Below are positions 35,716 through 44,841 of a stretch of DNA of 64,000 bases, one piece after another. The DNA lies in NCBI RefSeq assembly GCF_900110755.1, contig NZ_FOFF01000007.1, positions 182,416-246,415 of the forward strand, in the 5' to 3' direction. Origin of the DNA: Streptomyces sp. yr375. Its GTDB lineage: Bacteria > Actinomycetota > Actinomycetes > Streptomycetales > Streptomycetaceae. The position numbers and the translations under genes were made by a program. The first letter of the stretch is position 1; each line of letters starts with the position of its first letter. The notes under the pieces are model-generated. The model had not been told where the DNA came from. It saw only the letters and a program-made list of their open reading frames with translations, and made no database searches.

Positions 35716-36537
35716 ATGGACGGAGGCGGTATGAGCGCGGAAGTTGTCCACAGGCTGGGGGTGGCCGTGGGGATCGTGGCGGCCCTCTGGTGGCTGGTGC
35801 GGTGGCTGGAGACCGTACGACGGGAACGCAGGGCACGGCGGCGGCTGGCCGAGCTGCTGACCTCGGAGACGGCGGCGGACGCCCGGTCCGCCACCGCGCG
35901 GAAGGCCGTACGGCGGTGGCTTCCCGAGGTGGCGGTGGTGGGCGCCGGATGGGTGGTGGTCGGCGGCGGCGCCGGGCTCCTGCTGGGGTTGATCGGCGCG
36001 GTGGCGCTGGGGCGGTGGCGTCGCCGACAGCAACAGGCGGCCGGTGCCGGTGCGGGCGGGGATGCGGTGAGCGAGGCCGACGCCCGCCTCGCCGCGCGGC
36101 AACTACCGCTCGCCGCCGACCTGCTGGCCGCCTGCATCGCGGCCGGCGCCGGTCCGGTCATCGCGGCGCAGGCCGTGGGCGAGGCCCTGGGCGGGCCCGT
36201 CGGGGAGGGACTGGCGCGCGGTGCCGCCGAAGTACGGCTGGGCGGCGAACCGGCCACCGCGTGGCGGAGGTTGGCCGCGATGCCGGGCGCGGCGGCCCTG
36301 GCCCGGCTGCTGGAGCGGGCCGACGTGTCGGGGCTTCCGGCGGCCGGACCGGTCGCCCGGCTCGCCGCCGACACCCGCGCCGCGTGGGCGCGCGCCGCGA
36401 CGGCTCGGGCCCGGCGGGCGGCCGTCATGGTCACCGCGCCGGTGGGGCTGTGCTTCCTGCCCGCCTTCATCGCGCTCGGCGTGCTGCCCATCGTGATCGG
36501 GCTCGCCGGCGGGGTCCTGGAAGGGGGTGGGCGATGA
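35716..36537 (+). CDS. tadC: TadC-like type II secretion F-family membrane protein
   Basis: A 273-residue relative of TadB with an N-terminal membrane segment, one near residue 75-98, and a C-terminal hydrophobic hairpin (MVTAPVGLCFLPAFIALGVL). The GspF helical domain includes LPLAADLLAACIAAGAGPV. It pairs with TadB in the pilus platform. ATG 35716 has GAGAGG eight bases upstream; ATG 35731 also has GGAGG. Confidence 0.83.
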   Translation: MDGGGMSAEVVHRLGVAVGIVAALWWLVRWLETVRRERRARRRLAELLTSETAADARSATARKAVRRWLPEVAVVGAGWVVVGGGAGLLLGLIGAVALGRWRRRQQQAAGAGAGGDAVSEADARLAARQLPLAADLLAACIAAGAGPVIAAQAVGEALGGPVGEGLARGAAEVRLGGEPATAWRRLAAMPGAAALARLLERADVSGLPAAGPVARLAADTRAAWARAATARARRAAVMVTAPVGLCFLPAFIALGVLPIVIGLAGGVLEGGGR

Positions 36538-36567
36538 CGGCGCGCCGCCGGTGAACGGCGGAGAGAA

Positions 36568-36831
36568 GTGACACACGTGATCGAAATCGAAGACGACAGA
36601 TCAACACGGCTGAAACTCACGGGGGTTGAGATGTACAAGGCGGTACGGGCGCGGCTGCGTGCCCTGGTGTGCAGGGCGCGCAGGGACGCGGGAATGGTGA
36701 CGTCCGAGTACGCGATGGGGATCGTGGCGGCCGTGGGATTCGCGGTGCTCCTCCACCAGGTGGTGACGAGCGACGTGGTCGCCGCCGCGCTCCAGAACAT
36801 CGTGAAACGGGCGCTCAGTGCGGGGGCGTGA
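36568..36831 (+). CDS. DUF4244 Flp-pilin-like small protein
   Basis: An 87-residue protein, DUF4244. The conserved core is DAGMVTSEYAMGIVAAVGFA, a pilin-like cleavage context (Gly-Met-x-Thr-x-Glu, with Glu five residues past the cut) followed by a hydrophobic helix. It is the likely major pilin of the Tad system. Start GTG 36568 follows GGAGAG; ATG 36631 would give a shorter 66-residue form. Confidence 0.83.
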   Translation: MTHVIEIEDDRSTRLKLTGVEMYKAVRARLRALVCRARRDAGMVTSEYAMGIVAAVGFAVLLHQVVTSDVVAAALQNIVKRALSAGA

Positions 36832-37273
36832 GCGCGTACGGGAGCGCGGGAGGCGGCCCTCGCGCGCGGGCCGACGGGTGTGCGGCGGGGACCGGGGGTT
36901 CGTGACGGCGGAGGCGGCCGTCGTGCTGCCGGTGCTGGTGGCGTTCGCGATGGCGCTGGTGTGGGGGCTGCTCGCGATGGCCGTTCAGATCCGGTGCGTG
37001 GACGCGGCCAGGACCGGCGCCCGGGCGGCGGCCCGGCAGGATCCGGCCGCCGAGGTCCTGAAGGCGACCCGGGCGACCGCCCCGCGCGGGGCGCAGGTGA
37101 CGGTCGGCCGGGAGGGCGACCAGGTCCGCGTGGTGGTCGTGGCCAAGCCACCGGTCCTGGGAGGGCTGCTGCCCTTCGAGGTGCGGGAGGAGGCCGTGGC
37201 GGCCGCCGAGGAGGCCGTGGGGGCGGCGCAGGACGCCTCGGGAGCGGCGCCGGACGGGGAGGCCGGGTCATGA
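36818..37273 (+). CDS. TadE-like minor pilin
   Basis: A protein of up to 151 residues. The class-defining segment is GFVTAEAAVVLPVLVAFAMA, a pilin-type signal with Glu five residues after the Gly. The start is uncertain: GTG 36818 overlaps the previous gene by 14 bp, and GTG 36878 or 36902 would give a shorter leader. The C-terminal part is Ala/Glu-rich. It chains to the next gene by ATGA. Confidence 0.82.
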   Translation: MRGRERVRERGRRPSRAGRRVCGGDRGFVTAEAAVVLPVLVAFAMALVWGLLAMAVQIRCVDAARTGARAAARQDPAAEVLKATRATAPRGAQVTVGREGDQVRVVVVAKPPVLGGLLPFEVREEAVAAAEEAVGAAQDASGAAPDGEAGS

Positions 37274-37791
37274 GGCTCCGCGCCCGTGGAACGCGCTGTG
37301 GAGGGCGTCGTGGAGCGCGTCGTGGGGGCGGGGACCGTGGTTCCGCCACCGTGTGGACCATCGGGGCGATCGCCGTGCTGTGTGTGGTCTTCGGCGGCCT
37401 GCTCGCCCTCGGGCAGGCCGTGGCGGTCCGGCACCGGGCCGCGGGCAGCGCCGATCTCGCGGCGCTCGCGGCCGCCGACCACTGGACGGACGGCGTCGAG
37501 CGAGCCTGCGCCCGGGCGGACCGGGTGGCCCGGGCACAGGGCGCGCGAGTGGTGCGGTGCGCCGTCGTCGGCGAGATCTCGGACGTGACGGCGGCGTCGG
37601 GACGGGGGCTGTTCGCAGCCGAGGTCAGGGCGCGGGCGGGCCCGGCGGAGGCGGCAGACGCGGCGGACCCGATGCTGCCTCAGCCGTCCCCGCCCCATGC
37701 CCCTGCTGCTGGTCCTGCCGCTGCTCTTGTTGTACCGCCGCCACCTCCGCCTTCTCCTCGTCCTCGGGAGCCTCCCGTAGGAGTTCCGTGA
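37270..37791 (+). CDS. Rv3654c-family TadE-like protein
   Basis: A 173-residue protein of the actinobacterial TadE-like family named after Rv3654c. It has a basic N-terminus, a pilin-like junction DRGSATVWTIGAIAVLCVVF, and then ALGQAVAVRHRAAGSADLAA characteristic of the group. The Pro-rich C-terminal ~50 residues are encoded by DNA that is also the 3' end of the convergent helicase gene (37625-37791). It ends the Tad operon. Function beyond pilus-locus membership is unknown. Confidence 0.82.
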   Translation: MRLRARGTRCGGRRGARRGGGDRGSATVWTIGAIAVLCVVFGGLLALGQAVAVRHRAAGSADLAALAAADHWTDGVERACARADRVARAQGARVVRCAVVGEISDVTAASGRGLFAAEVRARAGPAEAADAADPMLPQPSPPHAPAAGPAAALVVPPPPPPSPRPREPPVGVP

Positions 37792-40210
37792 GGAGGCGTA
37801 CGGCGCCCCTTTTGTGGAGCGGTTCGTTGCCGTTGCCGCACTTGGGGGACTGGATGCAGGACGGGCAGCCGGCGTCGCACTCGCAGGAGGCGATGGCCTG
37901 GCGGGTGGCGGTCAGCCAGGCGCGGGCCGTGTGGAAGGCGCGCTCCGCGAAGCCCGCGCCGCCGGGATGGCCGTCGTAGACGAAGACCGTCGGCAACAGC
38001 GTGTCGGGGTGGAGCGGGACCGACACGCCGCCGATGTCCCAGCGGTCGCAGGTCGCGAAGAGGGGCAGCATGCCGATCGAGGCGTGTTCGGCGGCGTGCA
38101 GGGCCCCGCCGAGGATCTCGGGGTTGATCCGGGCCGCGTCCAGTTGGTCCTCGGTGACGGTCCACCACACCGCGCGGGTGCGCAACGTACGAGGAGGGAG
38201 GTCGAGCTTCGACTCGCCCAGGACTTCACCGGTGATGACACGTCGACGCAGGAAGGAGACGACCTGGTTGGTGACTTCGACCGAGCCGTAGCACAACCGG
38301 CCCCGGCCCCACGGGATTTCGACGTCGGTCTCCAGGACGGAGATCGCCGTCGTGTCGCGGGCGACCGTCGAGTACGGCGGGCTGGCCTCCTCGACCAGGG
38401 CGACGGAGTCCTCCAGGTCCAGGGAACGCACGAGATACGTGCGGCCCTGGTGGAGGTGGACCGCGCCCTCGTGGACGGTGGTGTGGGCGGCGCTCGCGTC
38501 GACCGTGCCCAGCAGCCGGCCCGTGCCCTCCTCGACGACCTGGACCGGGCGGCCGCCCTCGCCGCGTATGTCCGTGAGGTCGGCGGCCCGTTCCCGGCGG
38601 GTCCAGTGCCAGGCCTTCGTCCGGCGGCGCAGCAGCTTCGCGGCCTCCAGTTGCGGCAGCAGGCCCTCGGTCTCGGGGCCGAACAGGGCCAGGTCCTCGT
38701 CGGTCAACGGGAGTTCGGCGGCCGCCGCGCACAGGTGCGGGGCGAGCACGTAGGGGTTGTCGGGGTCGAGGACCGTCGACTCCACCGGGCGGTCGAACAG
38801 CGCCTCCGGGTGGTGGACCAGGAAGGTGTCCAGCGGGTCGTCCCGGGCGACCAGCACCGCCAGCGCCCCCTGCCCGGAGCGGCCCGCGCGGCCCGCCTGC
38901 TGCCACAGGGACGCGCGTGTCCCCGGGTAGCCGGCGATCAGGACGGCATCCAGGCCGGAGACGTCGATGCCGAGTTCCAGGGCGGTGGTGGCGGCCAGGC
39001 CGAGGAGTTCGCCGGAGTGCAGGGCCTGCTCCAGGGCGCGCCGTTCCTCGGGGAGGTAGCCGCCGCGGTAGGCCGCGACACGCCGGGCGAGTGAGCGGTC
39101 GACCTCGGCGAGGCGCTCCTGGGCGATCAGCGCGATCAGCTCCGCGCCGCGCCGGGAGCGGACGAAGGCGACGGTGCGCACGCCCTGGACGGCGAGGTCG
39201 GTCAGCAGGTCGGCGGTCTCGGCGGTGGCGGTACGACGGACGGGTGCGCCCTTCTCGCCCTGCATCTCGGTGAGCGGGGGCTCCCAGAGGGCGAACACCA
39301 GTTCGCCGCGGGGTGAGGCGTCGTCGGCGACCTCGACCACCGGGAGGCCGGTGAGGCGTCCTGCGGCCACCGCGGGCTCGGCGGCGGTCGCGGAGGCCAG
39401 CAGGAAGACCGGGGAGGCGCCGTAGCGGGCGCACAGGCGGCGCAGCCGGCGCAGCACCTGGGCGACGTGGGAGCCGAACACGCCGCGATAGGTGTGGCAC
39501 TCGTCGATGACGACGTACTTCAGCGATTTCAGGAAGGAGGACCAGCGGGGGTGGGACGGGAGGATGCCCCGGTGCAGCATGTCCGGGTTGGTCAGGACGT
39601 AGTTGGCGTACTGGCGGATCCACTCCCGTTCCTCGAACGGCGTGTCGCCGTCGTACACGGCCGGCCGCACCGCGGTGCCGAGAGGTTGTGAAAGTTCCTT
39701 CACAGAGCGGCACTGGTCCGCCGCCAGGGCCTTGGTGGGGGCCAGGTAGAGGGTGGTGGCCCCGCGGCCGTTGGGGGCCTCGGAGCCGTCCAGGAGGGCC
39801 GAGAGGACCGGCACGAGGTAGGCCAGGGACTTGCCGGACGCGGTGCCCGTGGCGACGACCACCGAGTCGCCGTCGAGGGCGTGCTCGGCGGCGAGGGCCT
39901 GGTGCGCCCAGGGGTGTTCGATGCCGCCTGCCTGCACGGCCGCGACGACCTCCGCGCGAATCCGGTCCGGCCAGACGGCATGGCGGCCCTCACGCGGGGG
40001 CAAGTGCTCCGTATGAGTGATGCGCGAGGCCCGGCTCGGTCCCGGGGCGAGCCGGTCCAGGATCGCGCTCGGAGACAGGCGGGGCGCGGCCTCCGGCGAG
40101 GGTCGATCGGGTCGGTGATTCTTGGCCATCGGCACCGAGTGTGTCACCGGCGTGACGGACAATGGGGCGAAGGCGTCGTGCACGCCTGCCGGTAAGTGAT
40201 TGAATGCCAT
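37625..40210 (-). CDS. DEAD/DEAH-box helicase with C-terminal Zn-binding DUF1998
   Basis: An 861-residue SF2 helicase. Motifs: HQALAAEHALDGDSVVVATG and TASGKSLAY (Walker A), PTKALAADQ, the DECH box (VVIDECHTYRG), LASATAAEP, TVAFVRSRRGAEL and QQAGRAGRSGQGAL. The C-terminal Cys cluster CECDAGCPSCIQSPKCGNGN marks the DUF1998 zinc domain of MrfA/Hrq1-like repair helicases. Start ATG 40210 gives the conserved MAFNHLPAGVHDAF. Its last 167 bp overlap the convergent Rv3654c-like gene. It is divergent from bldG. Confidence 0.92.
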   Translation of the reverse strand: MAFNHLPAGVHDAFAPLSVTPVTHSVPMAKNHRPDRPSPEAAPRLSPSAILDRLAPGPSRASRITHTEHLPPREGRHAVWPDRIRAEVVAAVQAGGIEHPWAHQALAAEHALDGDSVVVATGTASGKSLAYLVPVLSALLDGSEAPNGRGATTLYLAPTKALAADQCRSVKELSQPLGTAVRPAVYDGDTPFEEREWIRQYANYVLTNPDMLHRGILPSHPRWSSFLKSLKYVVIDECHTYRGVFGSHVAQVLRRLRRLCARYGASPVFLLASATAAEPAVAAGRLTGLPVVEVADDASPRGELVFALWEPPLTEMQGEKGAPVRRTATAETADLLTDLAVQGVRTVAFVRSRRGAELIALIAQERLAEVDRSLARRVAAYRGGYLPEERRALEQALHSGELLGLAATTALELGIDVSGLDAVLIAGYPGTRASLWQQAGRAGRSGQGALAVLVARDDPLDTFLVHHPEALFDRPVESTVLDPDNPYVLAPHLCAAAAELPLTDEDLALFGPETEGLLPQLEAAKLLRRRTKAWHWTRRERAADLTDIRGEGGRPVQVVEEGTGRLLGTVDASAAHTTVHEGAVHLHQGRTYLVRSLDLEDSVALVEEASPPYSTVARDTTAISVLETDVEIPWGRGRLCYGSVEVTNQVVSFLRRRVITGEVLGESKLDLPPRTLRTRAVWWTVTEDQLDAARINPEILGGALHAAEHASIGMLPLFATCDRWDIGGVSVPLHPDTLLPTVFVYDGHPGGAGFAERAFHTARAWLTATRQAIASCECDAGCPSCIQSPKCGNGNEPLHKRGAVRLLTELLREAPEDEEKAEVAAVQQEQRQDQQQGHGAGTAEAASGPPRLPPPPGPPAP

Positions 40211-40291
40211 CGCGGCTGGCGTACCGTCCCGGGGGCTCCTGCCCAGGTGTTCCGAGGGGCGACCGCTCGATAGCAAGGTGCTGGAGGATCC

Positions 40292-40633
40292 GTGGACCTG
40301 TCTCTGTCGACCCGTACCGTCGGCGATCGTACGGTCGTCGAGGTCGGTGGCGAAATCGACGTATATACCGCGCCCAAGTTGCGCGAGCAGCTCGTCGAGC
40401 TGGTGAATGACGGCAATTTCCACCTTGTCGTCGACATGGAGGGCGTGGACTTCCTCGACTCCACCGGACTCGGCGTGCTGGTCGGCGGACTGAAGCGGGT
40501 GCGTGCCCATGAGGGCTCGCTCCGCCTGGTCTGCAACCAGGAGCGTATTTTGAAGATCTTCCGCATCACTGGTCTGACCAAGGTGTTCCCGATTCACACC
40601 TCGGTCGACGAAGCGGTCGCTGCCACCGACTGA
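40292..40633 (+). CDS. bldG: anti-sigma factor antagonist BldG
   Basis: A 113-residue STAS-domain protein of the SpoIIAA class, the length I know for BldG. The phosphorylated Ser57 lies in [15 protein letters not shown]. BldG is needed for aerial mycelium and antibiotic production, releasing sigma factors when unphosphorylated. Start GTG 40292 follows GGAGG. A hairpin after the stop separates it from its partner gene, consistent with the mono- and polycistronic transcripts described in S. coelicolor. Confidence 0.97.
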   Translation: MDLSLSTRTVGDRTVVEVGGEIDVYTAPKLREQLVELVNDGNFHLVVDMEGVDFLDSTGLGVLVGGLKRVRAHEGSLRLVCNQERILKIFRITGLTKVFPIHTSVDEAVAATD

Positions 40634-40642
40634 CCACCCCGT

Positions 40643-40667
40643 CCCGGGCCGCCCTGTGCGGCCCGGG
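40643..40667 (+). terminator. internal terminator between bldG and its partner
   Basis: Perfect 10-bp stem CCCGGGCCGC/GCGGCCCGGG with a 5-nt loop, 10 bp past the bldG stop and 85 bp before the next start. It probably ends part of the transcripts. Confidence 0.75.
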
Positions 40668-40751
40668 CACGGCTGGTCGAACAACATTGGGGGGTCCGGG
40701 CTTCGGTGGCCCGGCCCTCCGACAGCACGCCCGTAGTTCCGAGGGGGACGC

Positions 40752-41186
40752 ATGGCCACCGTTGAACTCCGCTTCAGCGCGCTGCCCGAGCACGTCAGGA
40801 CCGCCCGACTGGTGGCGGCAGCGGTGGCGCGCAGGGCCGGAGTGGACGAGGCCGTCCTCGACGAGGTCAGGCTCGCCGTGGGCGAGGCCTGTACCCGTGC
40901 CGTCGGACTGCACCAGAGCGGCGGCATCACCGCGCCCGTGAAGGTGCTGCTGATCGAGGAGGAGAAGCAGTTCTCCATCGAGGTCGGCGACGAAGCGCCA
41001 CGCTCGGCTCCCGGCGACCGGGTGCCCGGCTCCGGCGCGGACGCCGACGCGGAGGCCGAGGAGGACGAGATGGGTCTCGCGGTCATCAGCGGCCTCGTCG
41101 ACGACGTGGAGGTCACCGCCGGGGAGCACGGCGGGCTGATCCGTATGACCTGGCCGAGCGCATCGGCGACCGTACCGCTGCCCTGA
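40752..41186 (+). CDS. anti-sigma factor kinase-like protein (BldG partner)
   Basis: A 144-residue GHKL ATPase-fold protein of the anti-sigma factor kinase type (SpoIIAB/RsbW-like). It has LDEVRLAVGEACTRAV as the N-box region and a G-rich lid (DEMGLAVISGLVDDVEV). The central stretch is acidic and low in complexity (GADADAEAEEDE). It corresponds to the gene downstream of bldG in S. coelicolor (called orf3/apgA, from memory). Start ATG 40752 has GAGGGGGACGC just upstream. Confidence 0.88.
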   Translation: MATVELRFSALPEHVRTARLVAAAVARRAGVDEAVLDEVRLAVGEACTRAVGLHQSGGITAPVKVLLIEEEKQFSIEVGDEAPRSAPGDRVPGSGADADAEAEEDEMGLAVISGLVDDVEVTAGEHGGLIRMTWPSASATVPLP

Positions 41187-41245
41187 GCCGCGTCTGCCGA
41201 CCGACGCGTCCGGCGACCCGACCGCGTCCGGCGACTTTTCTTACC

Positions 41246-41274
41246 CGAAGGGCCCTACCTCGTAGGGCCCTTCG
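41246..41274. terminator. terminator of the bldG operon
   Basis: Perfect 13-bp stem CGAAGGGCCCTAC/GTAGGGCCCTTCG with a 3-nt loop, 60 bp after the operon's last stop. Confidence 0.9.
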
Positions 41275-41348
41275 GCGTGTGCGGACCCGGGGGAGCGCGC
41301 TTACAGTGGTTCCGTGAAATAAATCTTGGAATATCGGAATCCTGAGTG

Positions 41349-41366
41349 TCGTGAATTGATTCACGA
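41349..41366. promoter_or_regulatory. operator-like dyad upstream of hppA
   Basis: TCGTGAATTGATTCACGA, perfect 8-bp arms around a 2-bp centre, 164 bp before hppA in an unusually AT-rich 250-bp leader region. A candidate TTGATC (41463) and TACAAT (41482) lie further downstream but their 13-bp spacing is too short for a standard promoter. Confidence 0.5.
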
Positions 41367-41529
41367 TCGGCCCTAGTCGTCTCCTGGCGATCTCCAATGG
41401 CCCGAAGGCATTACCGTGCGGGTTTTGCGGGTGCCGGTTAATTCCGTTTACCGTGCTCTGTTTTGATCGGGGTCCGGTACCTACAATCCGTCCACATCTT
41501 GAGCTCAGCCCAAGCGTCAAGGAGGACGA

Positions 41530-43935
41530 ATGGCGGGGCTTTCTACCCCTCAGCGACTGGATCACCCCACAACCCTCGCGGCAGCGGTGCTGACCGACGG
41601 GAACCGGCTGCTCGTGGTGGTCATCGCGGTCGTCGCGCTGGCTGCGCTCGTGGTCGCGGGCGTGCTGCTGCGCCAGGTACTCGCGGCCGGCGAGGGCACC
41701 GACAGCATGAAGAAGATCGCGACGGCGATCCAGGAAGGCGCCAACGCCTATCTGGCCCGCCAACTGCGCACACTCGGCGTATTCGCCGTGGTCGTGTTCT
41801 TCCTGCTCCTGCTGCTGCCCGCGGACGACTGGGATCAGCGCGCCGGACGATCGATCTTCTTCCTGATCGGTGCGGGGTTCTCGGCGGCCACCGGTTATAT
41901 CGGCATGTGGCTCGCCGTGCGCAGTAATGTGCGCGTCGCCGCGGCGGCCCGGGAAGCGACTCCGGCGGAAGGTGAACCGGAAAAGGATCTCACCGCCGTC
42001 TCGCACAGGGCAATGAAGATCGCATTCCGTACGGGCGGCGTCGTCGGCATGTTCACGGTCGGGCTCGGACTGCTCGGCGCCGCCTGCGTGGTGCTGGTGT
42101 ACGCGGCCGACGCGCCGAAGGTGCTGGAGGGCTTCGGACTCGGCGCGGCCCTGATCGCCATGTTCATGAGGGTCGGCGGCGGCATCTTCACCAAGGCCGC
42201 CGACGTCGGCGCCGACCTGGTCGGCAAGGTCGAGAAGGGCATCCCGGAGGACGATCCGCGCAACGCCGCGACCATCGCCGACAACGTGGGCGACAACGTC
42301 GGCGACTGCGCGGGCATGGCGGCCGACCTCTTCGAGTCGTACGCCGTGACCCTGGTCGCCGCGCTGATCCTCGGCAAGGTGGCCTTCGGCGACGCGGGCC
42401 TCGCCTTCCCGCTGCTGGTGCCCGCGATCGGCGTGCTCACGGCCATGGTCGGCATCTTCGCGGTCGCCCCGCGCCGGACCGACCGCAGTGGCATGTCCGC
42501 GATCAACCGGGGCTTCTTCATCTCCGCGGTGATCTCGCTGGTCCTGGTGGCCGTGGCGGTCTACGTCTATCTGCCGGGCAGGTACGCCGACCTCGACGGT
42601 GTCACCGACCCGGCGATCCTGGGCAAGAACGGCGACCCGCGGGTCCTCGCCCTCGTCGCGGTGGCGATCGGGATCGTCCTGGCCGCCGTCATCCAGCAGT
42701 TGACGGGCTACTTCACCGAGACCACGCGCCGCCCGGTGCGCGACATCGGCAAGTCGTCGCTGACCGGCCCCGCCACCGTCGTCCTCGCCGGAATCTCCGT
42801 CGGGCTCGAATCGGCCGTCTACACCGCGCTGCTGATCGGCCTGGGCGTGTACGGGGCGTTCCTGCTCGGCGGTACGTCGATCATGCTGGCGCTGTTCGCG
42901 GTGTCGCTGGCCGGCACCGGGCTGCTCACCACGGTCGGTGTGATCGTCGCGATGGACACCTTCGGGCCGGTCTCCGACAACGCGCAGGGCATCGCCGAGA
43001 TGTCCGGTGACGTCGAGGGCGCGGGCGCGCAGGTGCTCACCAACCTCGACGCCGTCGGCAACACCACCAAGGCCATCACCAAGGGCATCGCCATCGCCAC
43101 CGCAGTCCTGGCCGCGTCGGCGCTCTTCGGGTCGTACCGGGACGCCATCACGACCGGCGCGCAGGACGTCGGCGAGAAACTCTCCGGGGCGGGCGCGCCG
43201 ATGAGCCTGATGATGGACATCTCGCAGCCCAACAACCTCGTCGGCCTCATTGCGGGCGCGGCGGTCGTCTTCCTCTTCTCGGGGCTGGCGATCAACGCGG
43301 TGGCGCGGTCGGCGGGTTCCGTGGTGTTCGAGGTGCGGCGGCAGTTCCGCGAGCACCCCGGGATCATGGACTACAGCGAGGAGCCGGAGTACGGCAAGGT
43401 CGTCGACATCTGCACCCGGGACGCGCTGCGCGAACTGGCCACCCCGGGGCTGCTCGCCGTCCTGGCGCCGGTGTTCATCGGCTTCACGCTCGGGGTCGGC
43501 GCGCTGGGCGCGTTCCTGGCGGGCGCGATCGGCACGGGCACGCTGATGGCCGTCTTCCTCGCCAACTCCGGCGGCGCGTGGGACAACGCCAAGAAGCTCG
43601 TCGAGGACGGCCACCACGGCGGCAAGGGCAGCGAGGCCCACGCGGCCACGGTGATCGGGGACACGGTCGGCGACCCCTTCAAGGACACCGCCGGCCCCGC
43701 GATCAACCCGCTGCTGAAGGTCATGAACCTCGTCGCGCTGCTCATCGCGCCCGCCGTGATCAAGTTCAGCTACGGCGACGACCGGAGCATCGGCGTACGG
43801 ATCCTGATCGCGGCCCTCGCGCTCGTCGTCGTCGTGGTCGCCGTGTACGTCTCCAAGCGGCGCGGCATCGCCGTGGGGGACGAGGACAACGCCGACACGT
43901 CGTCCAAGTCGCCGGACGCGGCGGTGGTTTCGTAG
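41530..43935 (+). CDS. hppA: membrane H+-translocating pyrophosphatase, K+-independent type
   Basis: An 801-residue integral membrane pyrophosphatase with about 16 membrane segments. It couples hydrolysis of PPi to proton export. The substrate site includes DVGADLVGKVE (225-235), DDPRNAATIADNVGDNVGDC and VGDTVGDPFKDTAGPAINPL. Lys514 in GNTTKAITKG marks the K+-independent class (K+-dependent enzymes have Ala there). Start ATG 41530 has AAGGAGG eight bases upstream. Bracketed by strong terminators, it is monocistronic. Confidence 0.96.
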   Translation: MAGLSTPQRLDHPTTLAAAVLTDGNRLLVVVIAVVALAALVVAGVLLRQVLAAGEGTDSMKKIATAIQEGANAYLARQLRTLGVFAVVVFFLLLLLPADDWDQRAGRSIFFLIGAGFSAATGYIGMWLAVRSNVRVAAAAREATPAEGEPEKDLTAVSHRAMKIAFRTGGVVGMFTVGLGLLGAACVVLVYAADAPKVLEGFGLGAALIAMFMRVGGGIFTKAADVGADLVGKVEKGIPEDDPRNAATIADNVGDNVGDCAGMAADLFESYAVTLVAALILGKVAFGDAGLAFPLLVPAIGVLTAMVGIFAVAPRRTDRSGMSAINRGFFISAVISLVLVAVAVYVYLPGRYADLDGVTDPAILGKNGDPRVLALVAVAIGIVLAAVIQQLTGYFTETTRRPVRDIGKSSLTGPATVVLAGISVGLESAVYTALLIGLGVYGAFLLGGTSIMLALFAVSLAGTGLLTTVGVIVAMDTFGPVSDNAQGIAEMSGDVEGAGAQVLTNLDAVGNTTKAITKGIAIATAVLAASALFGSYRDAITTGAQDVGEKLSGAGAPMSLMMDISQPNNLVGLIAGAAVVFLFSGLAINAVARSAGSVVFEVRRQFREHPGIMDYSEEPEYGKVVDICTRDALRELATPGLLAVLAPVFIGFTLGVGALGAFLAGAIGTGTLMAVFLANSGGAWDNAKKLVEDGHHGGKGSEAHAATVIGDTVGDPFKDTAGPAINPLLKVMNLVALLIAPAVIKFSYGDDRSIGVRILIAALALVVVVVAVYVSKRRGIAVGDEDNADTSSKSPDAAVVS

Positions 43936-43963
43936 ACCCGCTCATCGGGTCCCGGTCCAAAGG

Positions 43964-44001
43964 GCGGGCGGACGGCGCGTGTTGACGCGTGGTCCGCCCG
44001 C
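43964..44001 (+). terminator. terminator of hppA
   Basis: Stem GCGGGCGGAC/GTCCGCCCGC continued by an inner CGCGT/ACGCG, loop GTTG, starting 28 bp after the stop. Confidence 0.88.
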
Positions 44002-44147
44002 TGTGTCGTTCGTGTGTCGGTGCCGTGAGGCTTCTCTCTCTTGGTGCAAACAGCTTCAATAAACCTCATAGTGGACATTCGTTCTGGGGGTGTCGGCCGG
44101 TTGGCGTGTATGTTCCGGGGCCGAGAGCCATGGAAGGGACCAATCCG

Positions 44148-44729
44148 GTGAACAAGAAGCTCGCGGCCGCACTGTCCGGCGGTGCGGTACTGGTACTGGC
44201 GCTGTCGGGATGCAGCAGTGACGACGGCAACAAGGAGCTCGACGCCTGGGCCAAGCAGGTCTGCGACGCGCTGCCGGCCCAGGACGCGAAGGTCGATGCC
44301 GCCAACGCCGCGATCAAGCAGGCCGCGACCGACAACAACGCTCCCGCGAACGTCCAGAAGACGGACTCGCAGGCCTTCCAGGACATGTCCGACGCCTACA
44401 GCGCGCTCGCACAGGCCGTCCAGAAGGCCGGGACGCCGCCCGGTGTCGACGACGCCGAGAAGAAGCAGAAGGACGCCGTCTCGGCGCTCACCACCCTCTC
44501 GACCTCCTACGCGGCCCTGAAGCGGCAGGTCGACGCGCTGGACACGAAGAACCAGGCGAAGTTCGCCGACGGCCTCCAGGACATCGCCACCGACCTCGGC
44601 AAGCTCAGCAGGAGCGGCAACACCGCGCTGAAGAACCTCGAGCAGGGCGACGTCAAGGACGCCATGGCCAAGCAGGAAAGCTGCAAGCAGGTGGCCGCCT
44701 CCGCCTCGGCCCGCGCGACGACGAGCTGA
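44148..44729 (+). CDS. small secreted lipoprotein
   Basis: A 193-residue exported protein. The signal peptide (KKLAAALSGGAVLVLALSGC) ends in a lipobox with Cys21. The mature part is almost entirely helical, Ala/Lys/Asp/Gln-rich, with heptad-like stretches (ALTTLSTSYAALKRQVDALD) and two cysteines. No catalytic motif. GTG 44148 is chosen because AAGGGA lies 8 bases upstream; ATG 44130 would put six residues before the basic n-region. Function unknown. Confidence 0.8.
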   Translation: MNKKLAAALSGGAVLVLALSGCSSDDGNKELDAWAKQVCDALPAQDAKVDAANAAIKQAATDNNAPANVQKTDSQAFQDMSDAYSALAQAVQKAGTPPGVDDAEKKQKDAVSALTTLSTSYAALKRQVDALDTKNQAKFADGLQDIATDLGKLSRSGNTALKNLEQGDVKDAMAKQESCKQVAASASARATTS

Positions 44730-44841
44730 GCCCGCGCGCGATGAGTGGCTGAGGCCGGGCTACCCCGAGCCGGGGCCGGGGCCGGGGCCGGGTGGCCGGA
44801 GAGCGGCATCCGTCCGGGCGGGTGAGCGGTGACGGGAGACA

